A DNA stretch of 57,206 nt from Nemertoderma westbladi (lineage: Eukaryota > Xenacoelomorpha > Nemertodermatida > Nemertodermatidae), in NCBI GenBank assembly GCA_032718475.1, contig JAUCBJ010006049.1, positions 1 to 57,206 on the forward strand. The letters run 5' to 3'. The stretch's first letter is position 1, and every line of letters begins with the position of its first letter. Position numbers and translations under genes: made by a program. The notes beneath the pieces are model-generated. The model saw only the letters and a program-made list of their open reading frames with translations. It searched no databases and was not told the origin of the DNA. Of this stretch, positions 56,742-57,206 are shown piece after piece.

Positions 56742-57206
56742 GTTTAGCTATACAGTTGAATGTCTACTGCTATAGTTACAGTTAAAGCAAGTCTAGTAAT
56801 TCAGTATGACCGCTGGCCTAGTACCGGTAATTTATTGCAGTATAATAGAATACCGGTATGCACTTATAATATATATAAGTATTGTAAACTAGGTTTGTCA
56901 CAGAGTACCGGTATATAAATTTAGCACAGATATATATAAATATATAATAGGCCTATCGTGAATACCGGTATACAGCTTACACTGATAGGATATATAAGTA
57001 TAATTATGGACTAGAATCAAGTACAGAGTACCGGTATGATTTCAGCTCAAATTTATAGAAATAAATATAATAAGCCTACGGTAAATACCGGTATGTCAAT
57101 TATTTTAGAATAATTGAATTGCTGAATATTTTAGGGTTACTTGGTTACTTTAACTTACTTTATTACCGTTATTTAAGCAGTAGTCCAACTGATTTTGAGA
57201 CCTAGT
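56742..57206. repeat. TACCGGTA-punctuated repeat upstream of the BEL/Pao ORF
   Basis: ACCGGTA words preceded by GAAT or GAGT occur near 56850, 56915, 56961, 57029 and 57084. They alternate so that a two-word unit of about 111-123 bp repeats about twice, with ATATATAA blocks between. On the minus strand this is immediately upstream of the Gag start, so it may be leader or 5' LTR. The window ends before an LTR boundary can be seen. Confidence 0.5.

Noticed and set aside
52080-57206. LTRs around the BEL/Pao ORF
   Set aside because: I could not match any segment below 52125 to one above 56741, so no LTR is annotated.

Overview
This is animal (metazoan) nuclear DNA, most likely from a marine invertebrate. 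The evidence is an animal-type clathrin heavy chain, BEL/Pao LTR retrotransposons, several clades of non-LTR retrotransposon and many terminal-inverted-repeat (TIR) DNA elements in an AT-rich background. Nothing looks bacterial: no operons and no CRISPR array. I cannot name the species. Short palindromes such as TAGGCCTA and TACCGGTA recur through the non-coding DNA.

Layout. 1-4784: AT-rich intergenic DNA. 4785-9848 (minus): one intact, intronless clathrin heavy chain gene, the only clear host housekeeping gene. 10.3-16 kb: old non-LTR 3' ends and a 4.6-kb TIR element (11413-15982), which holds a dead non-LTR ORF split by a 1.3-kb Mutator-like element. 16.2-26.3 kb: a nest of TIR elements up to five deep. 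Most carry an exact or near-exact target-site duplication (TSD) readable in the sequence: 9 bp for the outer Mutator-like element, 8 bp for hAT-like elements, 5 bp for elements with CAGTC termini, and TA for a mariner-like one. 26.5-31.3 kb: a solo TIR, a 68-bp tandem array and fragments of three non-LTR elements. 31.5-38.1 kb: a decayed BEL/Pao element (plus strand) carrying a nested non-LTR insertion with a 9-bp TSD. 38.9-42.3 kb: a long hairpin-forming inverted repeat and a pair of head-to-head minisatellite arrays. 44-50.5 kb: two copies of an unrecognised zinc-knuckle protein gene (minus strand), one 5' truncated, the other broken by a single in-frame TGA and carrying a MITE in its 3' flank. 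52.1-56.7 kb (minus): a BEL/Pao element whose 1538-codon ORF keeps Gag and protease but has lost reverse transcriptase and integrase without losing frame.

How it fits together. Apart from clathrin, most of the window is a graveyard of mobile DNA. No DNA transposase was found, so the TIR elements look non-autonomous and depend on enzymes encoded elsewhere. The two strongest candidates for something undescribed are (a) the three elements with CAGTC...GACTG termini, 5-bp TSDs and TIRs built from short repeated words, and (b) the zinc-knuckle protein family, whose two copies differ mostly by conservative amino-acid changes.
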